11,362 nt of DNA. It comes from Bacillota bacterium (GTDB taxonomy: Bacteria > Bacillota_C > Negativicutes > CTSoil-072). A program made the position numbers and the translations under genes. Under the pieces are notes generated by a model. It made no database searches. It was not told the DNA's origin and saw nothing but the letters and a program-made list of their open reading frames with translations. Positions 1-7,604 of the stretch are shown here, in pieces. Positions within the stretch are counted from its first letter, which is position 1, and every line of letters begins with the position of its first letter. Where the stretch lies: contig JAGFXW010000167.1 in NCBI GenBank assembly GCA_017861495.1, positions 1 through 11,362 on the forward strand. Direction: 5' to 3'.

Positions 1-1
1 G

Positions 2-292
2 GACGATTCGTTCATTATTTTGGATGAAGCGCAAAATACAACTTTTTCACAAATGAAAATGTTTCTAACCCGCCTGGGATTTGGCTCTAAAATCGTTGTA
101 ACAGGCGATACAACGCAGGTTGATTTGCCGCGTGGGAGCGGTTCCGGCTTAAAGCAGAGCCAACAGATTTTCCAAGGAATCGATGACATTGCCATTGTGC
201 ATTTACGGGAAGGCGATGTCGTACGGCATGAACTTGTCGCTAAAATCATTAAGGCGTATGAACGGTATGAGGAGAATAAAGGTGAAGGTTAA
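2..292 (+). CDS. phoH: PhoH family ATPase, C-terminal part (5' end outside window)
   Basis: This is the last 96 codons of a PhoH-like P-loop ATPase, open from the window edge to TAA at 290-292. The first visible residues are [12 protein letters not shown], the Walker B segment of PhoH proteins. They are followed by a stretch ending in [16 protein letters not shown], the conserved sensor-like part of the fold. The Walker A half lies upstream and is not seen. PhoH proteins are cytoplasmic ATPases related to the helicase superfamily 1 core and are linked to RNA metabolism; phoH beside ybeY is a widely conserved pairing. The exact function is unsettled in the family. pgpH begins 36 nt downstream, consistent with co-transcription. 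Family assignment is firm; the biochemical role is inference. Confidence 0.93.
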   Translation, partial: DDSFIILDEAQNTTFSQMKMFLTRLGFGSKIVVTGDTTQVDLPRGSGSGLKQSQQIFQGIDDIAIVHLREGDVVRHELVAKIIKAYERYEENKGEG

Positions 293-328
293 TGAATTTG
301 TTTACTGTAAACTGGAGTGGAAAAAAGC

Positions 329-2512
329 ATGGCAATAATTGATAGTCAAATGCGCGATTTTTTAGCTCACCCGATGAATCGGCAGAATCGTTTGTTTGCC
401 CGTCGCATCATGTTTGGGATGTTTTTCTTTGTGTTTACATTGCTTGCGTTGTCTACGGATTTTATTTCGGATAAGATTTCTCTGCAGGCGGGGCAGGTCA
501 GCGATCGTGACATTGTGGCTTCAAGGAGTATTTCTTACATCAATGCCGCAAAGACGAAAAAACTGGAAGCCGAAGTATTGGCCAGCGTCGCGACTGTCTA
601 TGATTTGGATGTTGCGGTATCCGCTAAATTGGATGAAATGGTGGGAGCTATTTTCCGCGCCGCTCAGAAGGTGAAATCGGATCCGATGCTTTCCACAACC
701 GAACAAAAGGTCAACACCTTGCAAGCCATGTCGCCGGTGCCGCTGCCCAGTTCCACGTTGACCGGCCTGCTTAATTTAAATTCCGAAGGTTTGAATAAGT
801 CCAATGAATATACGGTCCAATTGCTGCATAAATATTTTCAGCGCGGCATACGTGATGATGACTTGGATGTCATGCGCAAAAAAATTGTCATTGATGTTGA
901 AGAAATGGGCTTGGCCAAAGACGGCGAAGCTGTAGTTGCCGGTATTGCACAAACCTTGTTGCAACCGAATTTTATTCTTAACGTTCGTGAAACGGACAAG
1001 CGTAAGCAAATTGCTCTTGCTAGCGTGGAACCAGTGCGAGAAACGGTAAAAAAAGGCCAGGTTCTTGTATTGCGGGGCGATGTTGTCACTGAAGAGCAAA
1101 TACGGATGATGGAAGAGCTGGGCCTTCATAAAGGCTCCATCAACAGCTTGCGAATCTTTGGTTTATCACTGTTCATAGTCGTAATTATGGCAATGACGCT
1201 GGGCTATTTATATAAATTTGAAAACTGGGTTTTTAACGATGAAAAACAGATCGTATTAATGGGTCTTATCCTGTTGGTTTCTATATTCCTCGGCAAGATC
1301 GCTCATTTTTATTCGGATTTTGCGGCGCCAATGGCCGCGGGCGCCCTTTTGACAGCAATTTTAATTGACAAGCGGATTGGTCTGGGAGTTAGTATTGTTT
1401 TGGCTTTGTTTTTTGCTGTCATCTCCGATAATGGTTTTCGGCCGATTGCTGTTTTGTTGGCAGGCAGTATTTTTGGCATATTTAGCGTTTCGAAAATGAC
1501 GCATGGTTATAGTTTGACCAAGGCGGGTATCTGGATTTCGGCAGTAAATTTTATTACAATTATTGCTACCGGGCTTATCGAACAAGCAAATATTACACAA
1601 TTGCTTACCGATGGGGTCATTGGCGCTTTAAACGGAATCGCCGTAGCTGTATTGACGATTGGGATGCTTCCGTATTTGGAAAACACGTTTAATATCACCA
1701 CGTCGATTAAGCTGCTTGAGTTGACGAAACCAAACCATCCTTTATTGCAAAGGCTTCTTGTGGATGCGCCAGGTACCTATCATCATAGCGTATTTGTCGG
1801 TAACTTGGCGGAAACTGCGGCGGATTATGTTGGCGCAAATCCAATTATCGTAAGAGTCGGAGCTTTTTATCACGATATTGGCAAGATAAAGCGGCCGTAT
1901 TTTTTCGTTGAGAATCAAATTGATGCTGAAAACCCGCATGATAAAATTTCTCCTTCATTGAGTACATTGATTGTTACTTCCCATTTAAAAGATGGCGTAG
2001 ACCTTTGCCGGGACTATAAACTGCCGCAGGTGATTTTGGATGTGGTCCAGCAGCACCATGGGACCACGCTGGTTTCCTATTTTTATCAAAGGGCGACGGA
2101 AAATGAACATGGTGAGTGCATTATTGAGGCTGATTTTCGCTATGAAGGTCCCCGACCGCAGACAAAAGAAGCGGCATTGGTGATGTTGGCGGATTCCTGT
2201 GAGGCGGCAGTACGTTCAATATCCCGTCCGAATGCGAACCGGATTGAAGCAACGGTGCGGAAAATTATCCGCGAACGTTTGCATGACGGACAGTTGGATG
2301 AATGTGATTTAACGTTACGGGATCTCAACGTGATTGGAGATGTGTATATTCGCATTTTATCAGGCATGTTCCATCCACGCGTGGAATATCCGGAAGCGCT
2401 CAAAGAGCTGGAGAGGAGAAAAGCGAAGAATGGAAATTGTAATAAGCAATGCACAGGAAAAGATGAAAGTAACACCGCAAATGGAAACAACGTTGCTTGC
2501 AGTGTTAAATAA
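329..2512 (+). CDS. pgpH: PgpH/YqfF-type membrane HD-domain c-di-AMP phosphodiesterase
   Basis: A 727-residue membrane protein of the 7TMR-HDED/HD family, whose studied members hydrolyse cyclic di-AMP to pApA. Layout: a first membrane segment at about residues 24-46, a large extracytoplasmic HDED domain at about 47-270, a run of hydrophobic helices from about 275 to 445, then a cytoplasmic HD domain. Metal-binding HD residues are visible: H485/H486 in [12 protein letters not shown], the H515-D516 pair in [12 protein letters not shown]552, H576/H577 in QQHHGTT and D622 in LADSCEA. I start at ATG 329, with GGAG at 314-317 eleven bases upstream; a GTG at 317 would add four residues but has no SD. 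The last 27 or so codons overlap ybeY in another frame and give a polar, Asn-rich tail with no resemblance to the family, so the stop is later than expected. Catalytic function is inferred from family. Confidence 0.93.
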   Translation: MAIIDSQMRDFLAHPMNRQNRLFARRIMFGMFFFVFTLLALSTDFISDKISLQAGQVSDRDIVASRSISYINAAKTKKLEAEVLASVATVYDLDVAVSAKLDEMVGAIFRAAQKVKSDPMLSTTEQKVNTLQAMSPVPLPSSTLTGLLNLNSEGLNKSNEYTVQLLHKYFQRGIRDDDLDVMRKKIVIDVEEMGLAKDGEAVVAGIAQTLLQPNFILNVRETDKRKQIALASVEPVRETVKKGQVLVLRGDVVTEEQIRMMEELGLHKGSINSLRIFGLSLFIVVIMAMTLGYLYKFENWVFNDEKQIVLMGLILLVSIFLGKIAHFYSDFAAPMAAGALLTAILIDKRIGLGVSIVLALFFAVISDNGFRPIAVLLAGSIFGIFSVSKMTHGYSLTKAGIWISAVNFITIIATGLIEQANITQLLTDGVIGALNGIAVAVLTIGMLPYLENTFNITTSIKLLELTKPNHPLLQRLLVDAPGTYHHSVFVGNLAETAADYVGANPIIVRVGAFYHDIGKIKRPYFFVENQIDAENPHDKISPSLSTLIVTSHLKDGVDLCRDYKLPQVILDVVQQHHGTTLVSYFYQRATENEHGECIIEADFRYEGPRPQTKEAALVMLADSCEAAVRSISRPNANRIEATVRKIIRERLHDGQLDECDLTLRDLNVIGDVYIRILSGMFHPRVEYPEALKELERRKAKNGNCNKQCTGKDESNTANGNNVACSVK

Positions 2513-2897
2513 AGCGGCCGATGCACTGGAAGTAAATCCGGACGCGGAAGTCAGCCTTGTTTTGGCGGATGATGCATATATTCAAGAATTAAATTGCCAC
2601 TACCGGGGAAAAGATATGCCGACGGATGTTTTATCATTTGCTTTGAATGAGGGGGAAGAACCGGAAATTTTTGATGGGCCGGAAGAGAACCTCTTGGGCG
2701 ATATCATTATTTCCCTTGAAACCGCAGAACGGCAGGCTGTAGATTATGGCCATAGTATCGAACGGGAATTGGCCTTTTTAACAATTCACGGGTTGTTGCA
2801 TTTATTGGGATATGATCACGAACAAGAGGAACAGCGTCGGGTGATGAGGGCGGAAGAAGAGCGAATACTGTCTATTATCGGCTTAAGCCGGGACTGA
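2430..2897 (+). CDS. ybeY: Endoribonuclease YbeY (rRNA maturation factor)
   Basis: A 155-residue single-domain metalloprotein of the UPF0054/YbeY family, involved in 16S rRNA 3'-end processing and 70S ribosome quality control. The zinc-binding motif H-x3-H-x5-H is complete: H120, H124 and H130 in [11 protein letters not shown]. The segment [14 protein letters not shown] and the following LLGDIIIS are the other family signatures. The start is ATG 2430, preceded by AGAGGAG at 2412-2418 with an 11-nt spacer. A longer in-frame reading from 2334 exists but lies inside the conserved end of pgpH and adds residues foreign to the family. The gene begins 83 nt before the pgpH stop, an unusually deep overlap that may couple translation. 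It sits in the classic phoH-pgpH-ybeY-dgkA-cdd-era order. Confidence 0.96.
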   Translation: MEIVISNAQEKMKVTPQMETTLLAVLNKAADALEVNPDAEVSLVLADDAYIQELNCHYRGKDMPTDVLSFALNEGEEPEIFDGPEENLLGDIIISLETAERQAVDYGHSIERELAFLTIHGLLHLLGYDHEQEEQRRVMRAEEERILSIIGLSRD

Positions 2898-2906
2898 GGC
2901 GAAATA

Positions 2907-3266
2907 ATGGCTCGACAACATCTATTACAAGCGTTTCGCTGTGCCTTTGCCGGCATTATGCATTGTATTCGCCGGGAACGCAATATGAAAATTCACGTTG
3001 GCGCCATGATTGCGGTGCTGTTTTTGGCCTGGTGGACGAATTTGTCCCGTGGTGATTGGGCTTTGCTGATCTTGACGATAGCTTTTGTTTTGAGTGCGGA
3101 AATGATGAATACGGCGATTGAAGCGGTTGTTGATCTTATGATCCCTGAATATCATCTTTTGGCTAAGATTGCTAAGGATGTGGCCGCTGGCGCCGTTTTG
3201 GTGAGCGTTTTTGCCTCTTTGGCAATTGGCTGTTTATTATTTTTCCCTCGCCTATTTCGTGGATAA
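2907..3266 (+). CDS. dgkA: DgkA-type kinase (undecaprenol or diacylglycerol kinase)
   Basis: A 119-residue integral membrane protein of the prokaryotic diacylglycerol kinase family. Three hydrophobic helices lie at about residues 32-46, 50-66 and 93-112. The active-site signature is present as E65-MMN-TAIE72-AVVDL, followed by the family motif AKDVAAGAVL. In Gram-positive bacteria this family mainly phosphorylates undecaprenol, feeding the lipid carrier of peptidoglycan synthesis; in E. coli it recycles diacylglycerol. The sequence alone does not decide the substrate, so the gene symbol describes the family. The start ATG has GAGG at 2896-2899 with a 7-nt spacer, and the SD overlaps the ybeY stop, indicating tight operon coupling. 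Confidence 0.93.
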   Translation: MARQHLLQAFRCAFAGIMHCIRRERNMKIHVGAMIAVLFLAWWTNLSRGDWALLILTIAFVLSAEMMNTAIEAVVDLMIPEYHLLAKIAKDVAAGAVLVSVFASLAIGCLLFFPRLFRG

Positions 3267-3280
3267 ATGAGGTGAACAAA

Positions 3281-3694
3281 ATGGATGATGAATTAATTCA
3301 AGCTGCAATGGCTGCCCGGAACAACGCGTATGCCCCGTATTCCCGTTTCTTAGTGGGAGCGGCGCTACGGACCGAGACAGGACGGGTGTTTACCGGTGTT
3401 AATGTAGAGAACGCTTCTTATGGATTAACGATTTGCGCCGAGCGAGTGGCTATTTTTCAAGCGGTTACTGCAGGTGAAAGAAACTTTTCTTCCATGGCAA
3501 TCGCGGTTGATGCGCCGGTTCCAGCAGCGCCGTGCGGGGCTTGCCGCCAGGTAATGGCGGAATTTGGGGTGCAGGAAATCATTTTATGCACGAAGAATCA
3601 TCAAATGAAACGATTCTTGTTGGCAGATTTACTGCCGGAAGCATTTTTAAAAGAAAACATTTCTGAAGGAGTGTGCCATGAGCAAACCAAATGA
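3281..3694 (+). CDS. cdd: Cytidine deaminase
   Basis: A 137-residue homotetrameric-type cytidine deaminase, which converts cytidine and deoxycytidine to uridine and deoxyuridine in pyrimidine salvage. Visible signatures are the substrate-binding N41-V-E43-NASYG, the zinc ligand and catalytic pair C52-A-E54, and the second zinc site P-C85-GA-C88-RQ. Length fits the short bacterial class with three cysteine zinc ligands. I chose ATG 3281 over the in-frame GTG at 3272 because GAGGTG at 3269-3274 lies six bases before the ATG and overlaps the GTG. The last 17 nt overlap era, whose SD lies within cdd, so the two are likely translationally coupled. Confidence 0.97.
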   Translation: MDDELIQAAMAARNNAYAPYSRFLVGAALRTETGRVFTGVNVENASYGLTICAERVAIFQAVTAGERNFSSMAIAVDAPVPAAPCGACRQVMAEFGVQEIILCTKNHQMKRFLLADLLPEAFLKENISEGVCHEQTK

Positions 3695-4574
3695 ATATAA
3701 GTCCGGATTTGTAGCCGTTATTGGTCGGCCTAATGTGGGTAAATCCACATTGGTAAACAGTTTAATCGGACGAAAGATAGCGATTATGTCGGACAAGCCG
3801 CAAACAACCCGTAACAAGATTGTCTGTGTTCTTTCTTTGCCGGATGCGCAGATTTTATTTATTGATACGCCTGGCATCCATAAGCCGAAACACAAACTGG
3901 GTGAATATATGGTACGGACGGCGGAGAATACATTGAAAGAAGTGGATGTTGTTTTATTTGTTGTGGATGGAACGGCAGAAAAAGGGGCGGGCGAACAATA
4001 TATTCTCGATCGCCTTGCTTCTGTAAAGACACCGGTTGTTCTTGCTGTGAACAAAATTGATCAAATACCTAAAAATAAAATGGCGGCAGTCCTTAAAACG
4101 TATGCTGACGGGTATGATTTTGCAGCCGTGGTTCCGATTTCGGCGTTAGAGCATACAAATTTGGAGATATTGACGCAAGAACTGAAAAATTATATGGAAC
4201 CAGGACCGCAGTATTATCCGGACGATATGATAACCGATCAGCCGGAACGTCTCTTGATCGCTGAATTAATCCGTGAGAAGACGCTGCAATTGACACGGGA
4301 AGAAATTCCTCATGCCATTGCGGTGGATATTGAAGAAATCACAACGCGGCCGAATGACGACCTGTATGTAAGGGCTGTCATTTATGTCGAGAGGGATTCC
4401 CAAAAAGGAATTGTTATTGGCGCCGGCGGTAGTTTATTGAAAGAAATAGGCCGCTTAGCCCGGATCGATATTCAAAATTTGCTTGGATCAAAAGTTTTTC
4501 TTGATTTATGGGTCAAAGTGAAAAAAGATTGGCGGAACCGGGAAGGTATTTTACGGAGTTTTGGCTATGATTGA
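3678..4574 (+). CDS. era: GTPase Era, 30S ribosome assembly factor
   Basis: A 298-residue essential-type GTPase that binds the 3' end of 16S rRNA during 30S maturation. The G1 loop is G16-RPNVGKS23, the Switch I region has the TTR motif, G3 is D63-TPG66, G4 is N125-KID128 and G5 is the SAL segment. The C-terminal KH domain shows GIVIGAGGS from about residue 244, the RNA-binding GxxG-type loop. Length matches the usual ~300 residues. The ATG has a strong GAAGGAG at 3665-3671 with a 6-nt spacer, placed inside the end of cdd. Together with ybeY upstream this makes a ribosome-maturation pair in one operon. Confidence 0.98.
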   Translation: MSKPNEYKSGFVAVIGRPNVGKSTLVNSLIGRKIAIMSDKPQTTRNKIVCVLSLPDAQILFIDTPGIHKPKHKLGEYMVRTAENTLKEVDVVLFVVDGTAEKGAGEQYILDRLASVKTPVVLAVNKIDQIPKNKMAAVLKTYADGYDFAAVVPISALEHTNLEILTQELKNYMEPGPQYYPDDMITDQPERLLIAELIREKTLQLTREEIPHAIAVDIEEITTRPNDDLYVRAVIYVERDSQKGIVIGAGGSLLKEIGRLARIDIQNLLGSKVFLDLWVKVKKDWRNREGILRSFGYD

Positions 4575-4617
4575 CCAGATGAACAGTAAATGGTATGATT
4601 TGTAAAAGGGGTGAACT

Positions 4618-6477
4618 ATGAAACCGGTATCCCGATATTTTTTGAATGGGTTAATGGTTACAGTGCCTATTACCATAACCATATTAGTTATTAACCAAAT
4701 TTTTTCGTTAGCGGACAAATTGGTGGGGCAATATTTGCCAGTCTACTTTCCCGGTTTGGCTTTCATTATTGTTTTGATCGCAATTTGTCTTGTAGGCTGG
4801 TTATCTTCCAACTGGTTATTAAGGAAGATTTTTCTCTTTGCTGAGCGGATGGTCGATACCATTCCGATCGTGAAGTTTATTTATGGTATCGTGAAACAAA
4901 TTTCTACCGCTATGTTGGAATCTAAGCAATTATTTAAAAATGCCGTATTAGTTCCATACCCCCATCCGGGTACCAAGGTTTTGGGTTTTGTGATGTCCCC
5001 GCTGTCGGAAGCGGTCGCGGAAAAATTAGACGAAGAACACGTTTGCATTTTTATTCCCATGAGTTTCAATATGACTGCCGGATTTAATATTTTAGTTCGT
5101 AAAGATGATGTCATCCCGTTGGATGTGACCAGCGAAAGCGCTTTGCAGTATATTTTGACTGCTGGAGCCATAATGCCGCGGGGCAATGATGATGTTAAGG
5201 AGAGATGCTTTATCGACTCGTCGATAGTCAGTGTGATGAAAATCGGTGCAGCGTTTTTGCTTGTACTCATCAATGGTTTTTTTGTCGTAGCAGAATTTTC
5301 AATGGTAAAAATCAGAAAAACACGCTTGGAAGAATTGGTACAACAAGGCAATGACCGGGCTTCTTTGGCGTTAAAGATAGTGTCTTCCCTTGATTCTTAT
5401 TTAGGCGCTACGCAATTGGGAGTTACCTTGTCTTCCCTGGCCCTTGGCTGGATTGGCGAACCAGCTGTCGCTTCACTTTTGGAACCCTTGATTTATGCAT
5501 ATTTTCCTGGATCTTCATTGTTGTTGCATACAATTTCTGTCACGATCGGCTTTACGATTATCACCTTTTTGCATATAGTGATTGGGGAATTGGTTCCCAA
5601 ATCGATTGCGATTCAGCGTGTTGAAAAAGCAATGCTGTTTATTGCCTTTCCCTTGTATCTATTCCATCAATTGGGTTATCCGGTTATTATGCTCTTTAAT
5701 CGGATAGCGAATTCTATCTTGGGTTTAATGAATATAACTCCTGCCAGTGAAACTTCTTTGGCGCATTCGGAAGAAGAATTGCGGATGATTGTCAGCGCCA
5801 GTCAACGCGGCGGAGTGCTGGATAAAATGGAAAGTGAACTGATCGATAATGTTTTTGATTTTGCCGACCGCGTTGTGGTTGTCAGGGAAGGCGGGCATAC
5901 CCGCTATCCGTTATGTGAAGAAGATAAAGATCATGTGATTGGCATGATCCACATTCGCGATTTAATGGATTTTGGCATGACAGATCCGGATCCCAAATCA
6001 TTAAAGAGTATTATGCGGGAAATTTTGGTTGTGCCGGAAAGCATGTCTGTGGCCAGGGTTCTGCAGTTGATGCGTCGCAAGCGGACTCATTTGGCGGTGG
6101 TTGCCGATGAATATGGCGGCACTGCCGGCTTAGTGGCTATGGAGGATATTTTGGAAGAGATCGTTGGCGATATTCAAGATGAACATGATGAAGGGAATGT
6201 AGAGGTTCTTCGGTTGCCCGATGGTGCGTATGAATTTGACGGAAAGGTTTTATTAGAAGATGTTGCTGAAATTTTAAATATCCATCTGGACGAACATGAA
6301 GAAGATACGATTGGCGGCTATATTTTTGGTGTATTAGGCCGGATTCCGGAAGTGGACGACCAGGTTATTATTGATACCTACAAATTTTATGTAATGGAAG
6401 TGAACGGCTTCAGGGTTGTTCGGGTAAAAGCGGAACCGACCAAGGAAAAGATGGCGGCAACAACGGAATATTTTTGA
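4618..6477 (+). CDS. Fused DUF502 membrane protein + CNNM/CBS (HlyC/CorC-type) protein
   Basis: A single 619-codon frame carrying two proteins that are normally separate. Residues 1 to about 195 are a DUF502 protein: two membrane segments (about 8-30 and 45-68), then the family's VDTIPIVKFIYGIVKQ and a soluble end domain. From about residue 207 a CNNM-CBS protein begins: hydrophobic helix with NGFFVVAEF and a KIRKTRLEEL motif, further membrane segments to about 370, a CBS pair (about 419-525) and a CorC_HlyC C-terminal domain (about 530-605). CNNM relatives are linked to magnesium or cobalt efflux; DUF502 function is unknown. The first CBS repeat looks internally shortened at residues 418-423, where the usual strand and helix after FADRV are missing. 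The start ATG has AAAAGGGG six bases upstream. A one-base change near 5209-5211 could restore two genes, so the fusion may be real or an indel. Confidence 0.85.
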   Translation: MKPVSRYFLNGLMVTVPITITILVINQIFSLADKLVGQYLPVYFPGLAFIIVLIAICLVGWLSSNWLLRKIFLFAERMVDTIPIVKFIYGIVKQISTAMLESKQLFKNAVLVPYPHPGTKVLGFVMSPLSEAVAEKLDEEHVCIFIPMSFNMTAGFNILVRKDDVIPLDVTSESALQYILTAGAIMPRGNDDVKERCFIDSSIVSVMKIGAAFLLVLINGFFVVAEFSMVKIRKTRLEELVQQGNDRASLALKIVSSLDSYLGATQLGVTLSSLALGWIGEPAVASLLEPLIYAYFPGSSLLLHTISVTIGFTIITFLHIVIGELVPKSIAIQRVEKAMLFIAFPLYLFHQLGYPVIMLFNRIANSILGLMNITPASETSLAHSEEELRMIVSASQRGGVLDKMESELIDNVFDFADRVVVVREGGHTRYPLCEEDKDHVIGMIHIRDLMDFGMTDPDPKSLKSIMREILVVPESMSVARVLQLMRRKRTHLAVVADEYGGTAGLVAMEDILEEIVGDIQDEHDEGNVEVLRLPDGAYEFDGKVLLEDVAEILNIHLDEHEEDTIGGYIFGVLGRIPEVDDQVIIDTYKFYVMEVNGFRVVRVKAEPTKEKMAATTEYF

Positions 6478-6513
6478 TGGATGATTTGATTGGAATGCGG
6501 TAGTGAGGTAAAA

Positions 6514-7248
6514 ATGGCGCAATATCAGGCAGAAGCGATCTTATTGGCAGTTCGTGACTGGGGCGAAGCGGATAAGCTCGTGACGTTGTTTTCCCGTGAA
6601 TACGGTAAAATTAGTGCAGTTGCTTACGGAGCCCGCCGTCCTAAAAACCGGATGTCGGGCACTCTACAATTATTTTCCCATGTTGAATTAAGCCTATCAC
6701 AAGGCAATAAGCTGGATACAATCCGTCAATGCGATGTTAAGGTTTCTTTTCGTACTTTGCGTGAAGACCTTGTTCAAATGGCTTATGGTGTGTTTGTTCT
6801 GGAACTGGCCGATGAATTATTGCCGGACCGGCAGCCGGAGCCGGAAATATTTGATTTACTGTTAACAGTTTTAACTGTGATACAGCGGCGTAATCCCCGT
6901 GTGGTTGCGCTTGCGGCGGCATGGCAGATGCTGGCGCTGGCTGGGTTTCAGCCAGTATTGGATCACTGTGTCCGGTGCGGCAGCACCCTGCATTTTCCGG
7001 CTAGATTTGTTTCACAAGCGGGCGGCGGTGTTTGCTTGGTGTGCGGGCAGTCTGATGAACCGGATTTTTCAGCGGAAGAAGCTGATTTTTTACAAAAACT
7101 GCTCTTGCTGCGTTGGAATGAATTGGAAGGGTTTACTGTAAAAGGACAGGTATTGATGGACACGGAGCGGAAATTGATTGACTATTTGCGCTGCCGTTTA
7201 GAACGGCAGCTTCGTTCGCTGGATTTTATCCGCAAAGTGAATTGTTAG
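6514..7248 (+). CDS. recO: DNA repair protein RecO
   Basis: A 244-residue RecO, which with RecR (and RecF) loads RecA onto SSB-coated single-stranded DNA during recombinational repair. The N-terminal OB-fold begins with EAILLAVRDWGEADKLVTLFS and contains the family signature YGARRPKNRMSGTLQLF. A four-cysteine zinc finger follows in the helical C-terminal half: C152-x2-C155 and C174-x2-C177. The start is ATG 6514 with GTGAGG at 6503-6508; a TTG at 6490 in frame would add eight unrelated residues and has no better SD. The gene lies 36 nt after the DUF502/CNNM frame and is the last gene before the T-box-controlled glyQS unit. Confidence 0.96.
   Translation: MAQYQAEAILLAVRDWGEADKLVTLFSREYGKISAVAYGARRPKNRMSGTLQLFSHVELSLSQGNKLDTIRQCDVKVSFRTLREDLVQMAYGVFVLELADELLPDRQPEPEIFDLLLTVLTVIQRRNPRVVALAAAWQMLALAGFQPVLDHCVRCGSTLHFPARFVSQAGGGVCLVCGQSDEPDFSAEEADFLQKLLLLRWNELEGFTVKGQVLMDTERKLIDYLRCRLERQLRSLDFIRKVNC
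7190..7210 (+). other. Perfect 9-bp hairpin inside the recO 3' end
   Basis: GCTGCCGTT and AACGGCAGC flank a three-base TAG loop, a perfect inverted repeat ending 38 nt before the end of recO. No T-run follows, so it is not a standard intrinsic terminator. It codes for ordinary RecO residues (CRLERQ), so it may be coincidental; an mRNA-stabilising or pausing role is only a possibility. Confidence 0.4.
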
Positions 7249-7275
7249 CGGTGGAATTTGTATAGGATTTTGTTC

Positions 7276-7305
7276 TTGCTTTTTTTTCTTTTGGTAAGGT
7301 ATAAT
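7276..7305 (+). promoter_or_regulatory. Predicted sigma-A promoter of glyQS
   Basis: A perfect TATAAT -10 box lies at 7300-7305. An imperfect -35 candidate, TTGCTT, lies at 7276-7281, giving an 18-nt spacer within a T-rich tract. Transcription would start at about 7312, just before the T-box stem I sequences, which is where a T-box leader should begin. The -35 assignment is less certain than the -10. The promoter would let glyQS respond to glycine independently of the upstream operon. Confidence 0.7.
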
Positions 7306-7311
7306 TAGCAT

Positions 7312-7547
7312 GACTACGGCGATGAAGGAAAAAGTAGCCTGTTCATGACAGCGAGCGGGGACATGGTGTGAGCCCGGCATATTACAGGTGAAAGGCGTTC
7401 CTGAGCTGCAAGAGGAAATCTTTGGATAAAAGAGAGTAAAACTTGCCATACATTTAAGGTGGGTTCTGATGAGGAGCCAATCAGGGTGGAACCGCGGGAG
7501 ATATTCTCGTCCCTGTAACAATATGTTACGGAGACGGGTTTTTTTTT
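7312..7547 (+). ncRNA. T-box riboswitch leader, glycine-specific (GGC specifier)
   Basis: The leader binds uncharged tRNA-Gly to allow read-through into glyQS. It shows the usual landmarks in order: the CGATGAAGGAAAAAGTA opening of stem I, the apical AGCGAGCGGGG and GGTGTGAGCCCG elements, then the specifier region GAA-A-GGC-G at 7390-7397 followed by CCTGAGCTGC. The specifier GGC at 7394-7396 codes glycine and would pair with the GCC anticodon. The T-box sequence AGGGTGGAACCGCG is at 7483-7496; its TGGA bulge matches an acceptor end UCCA, as expected for tRNA-Gly with U73. AGGG at 7483-7486 can pair with CCCT at 7511-7514 to form the antiterminator, competing with the terminator. The boundaries are approximate. 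With its promoter it fills the 356-nt gap between recO and glyQ. Confidence 0.95.
7506..7547 (+). terminator. Intrinsic terminator of the T-box leader
   Basis: The left arm at 7506-7520 and the right arm at 7524-7538 pair over 15 positions, with two G-U pairs and one mismatch, around a 3-nt loop. Nine T residues follow at 7539-7547. The left arm includes the CCCT that the T-box needs for the antiterminator, so the two structures are mutually exclusive. Charged tRNA-Gly would favour this terminator. Confidence 0.93.
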
Positions 7548-7604
7548 CGTCTATTGGGCTTGATTTCTTCAACAAAAAATTGGATTACAGGAGGGTAAAA
7601 AAGT

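Noticed and set aside
3647..4054. A 135-codon minus-strand open frame
   Set aside because: It is fully antisense to the cdd end and the era GTPase domain, both firmly identified by motifs; it is a codon-bias shadow.
6823..6845. Repeated CCGG tetramers in recO
   Set aside because: They follow from Pro, Asp, Gln and Glu codons in a short acidic linker; no regular repeat unit extends beyond it.
6931..6960. A 7-bp inverted repeat (CTGGCTG / CAGCCAG) within recO
   Set aside because: Short, inside the coding sequence, without a T-run and in a stretch rich in GCTGG; chance is the simplest explanation.
7198..7575. A 125-codon open frame on the minus strand over the recO-glyQ gap
   Set aside because: It covers the T-box leader and terminator in antisense, its product is low in complexity (poly-Lys from the T-rich tract) and resembles no family I know.
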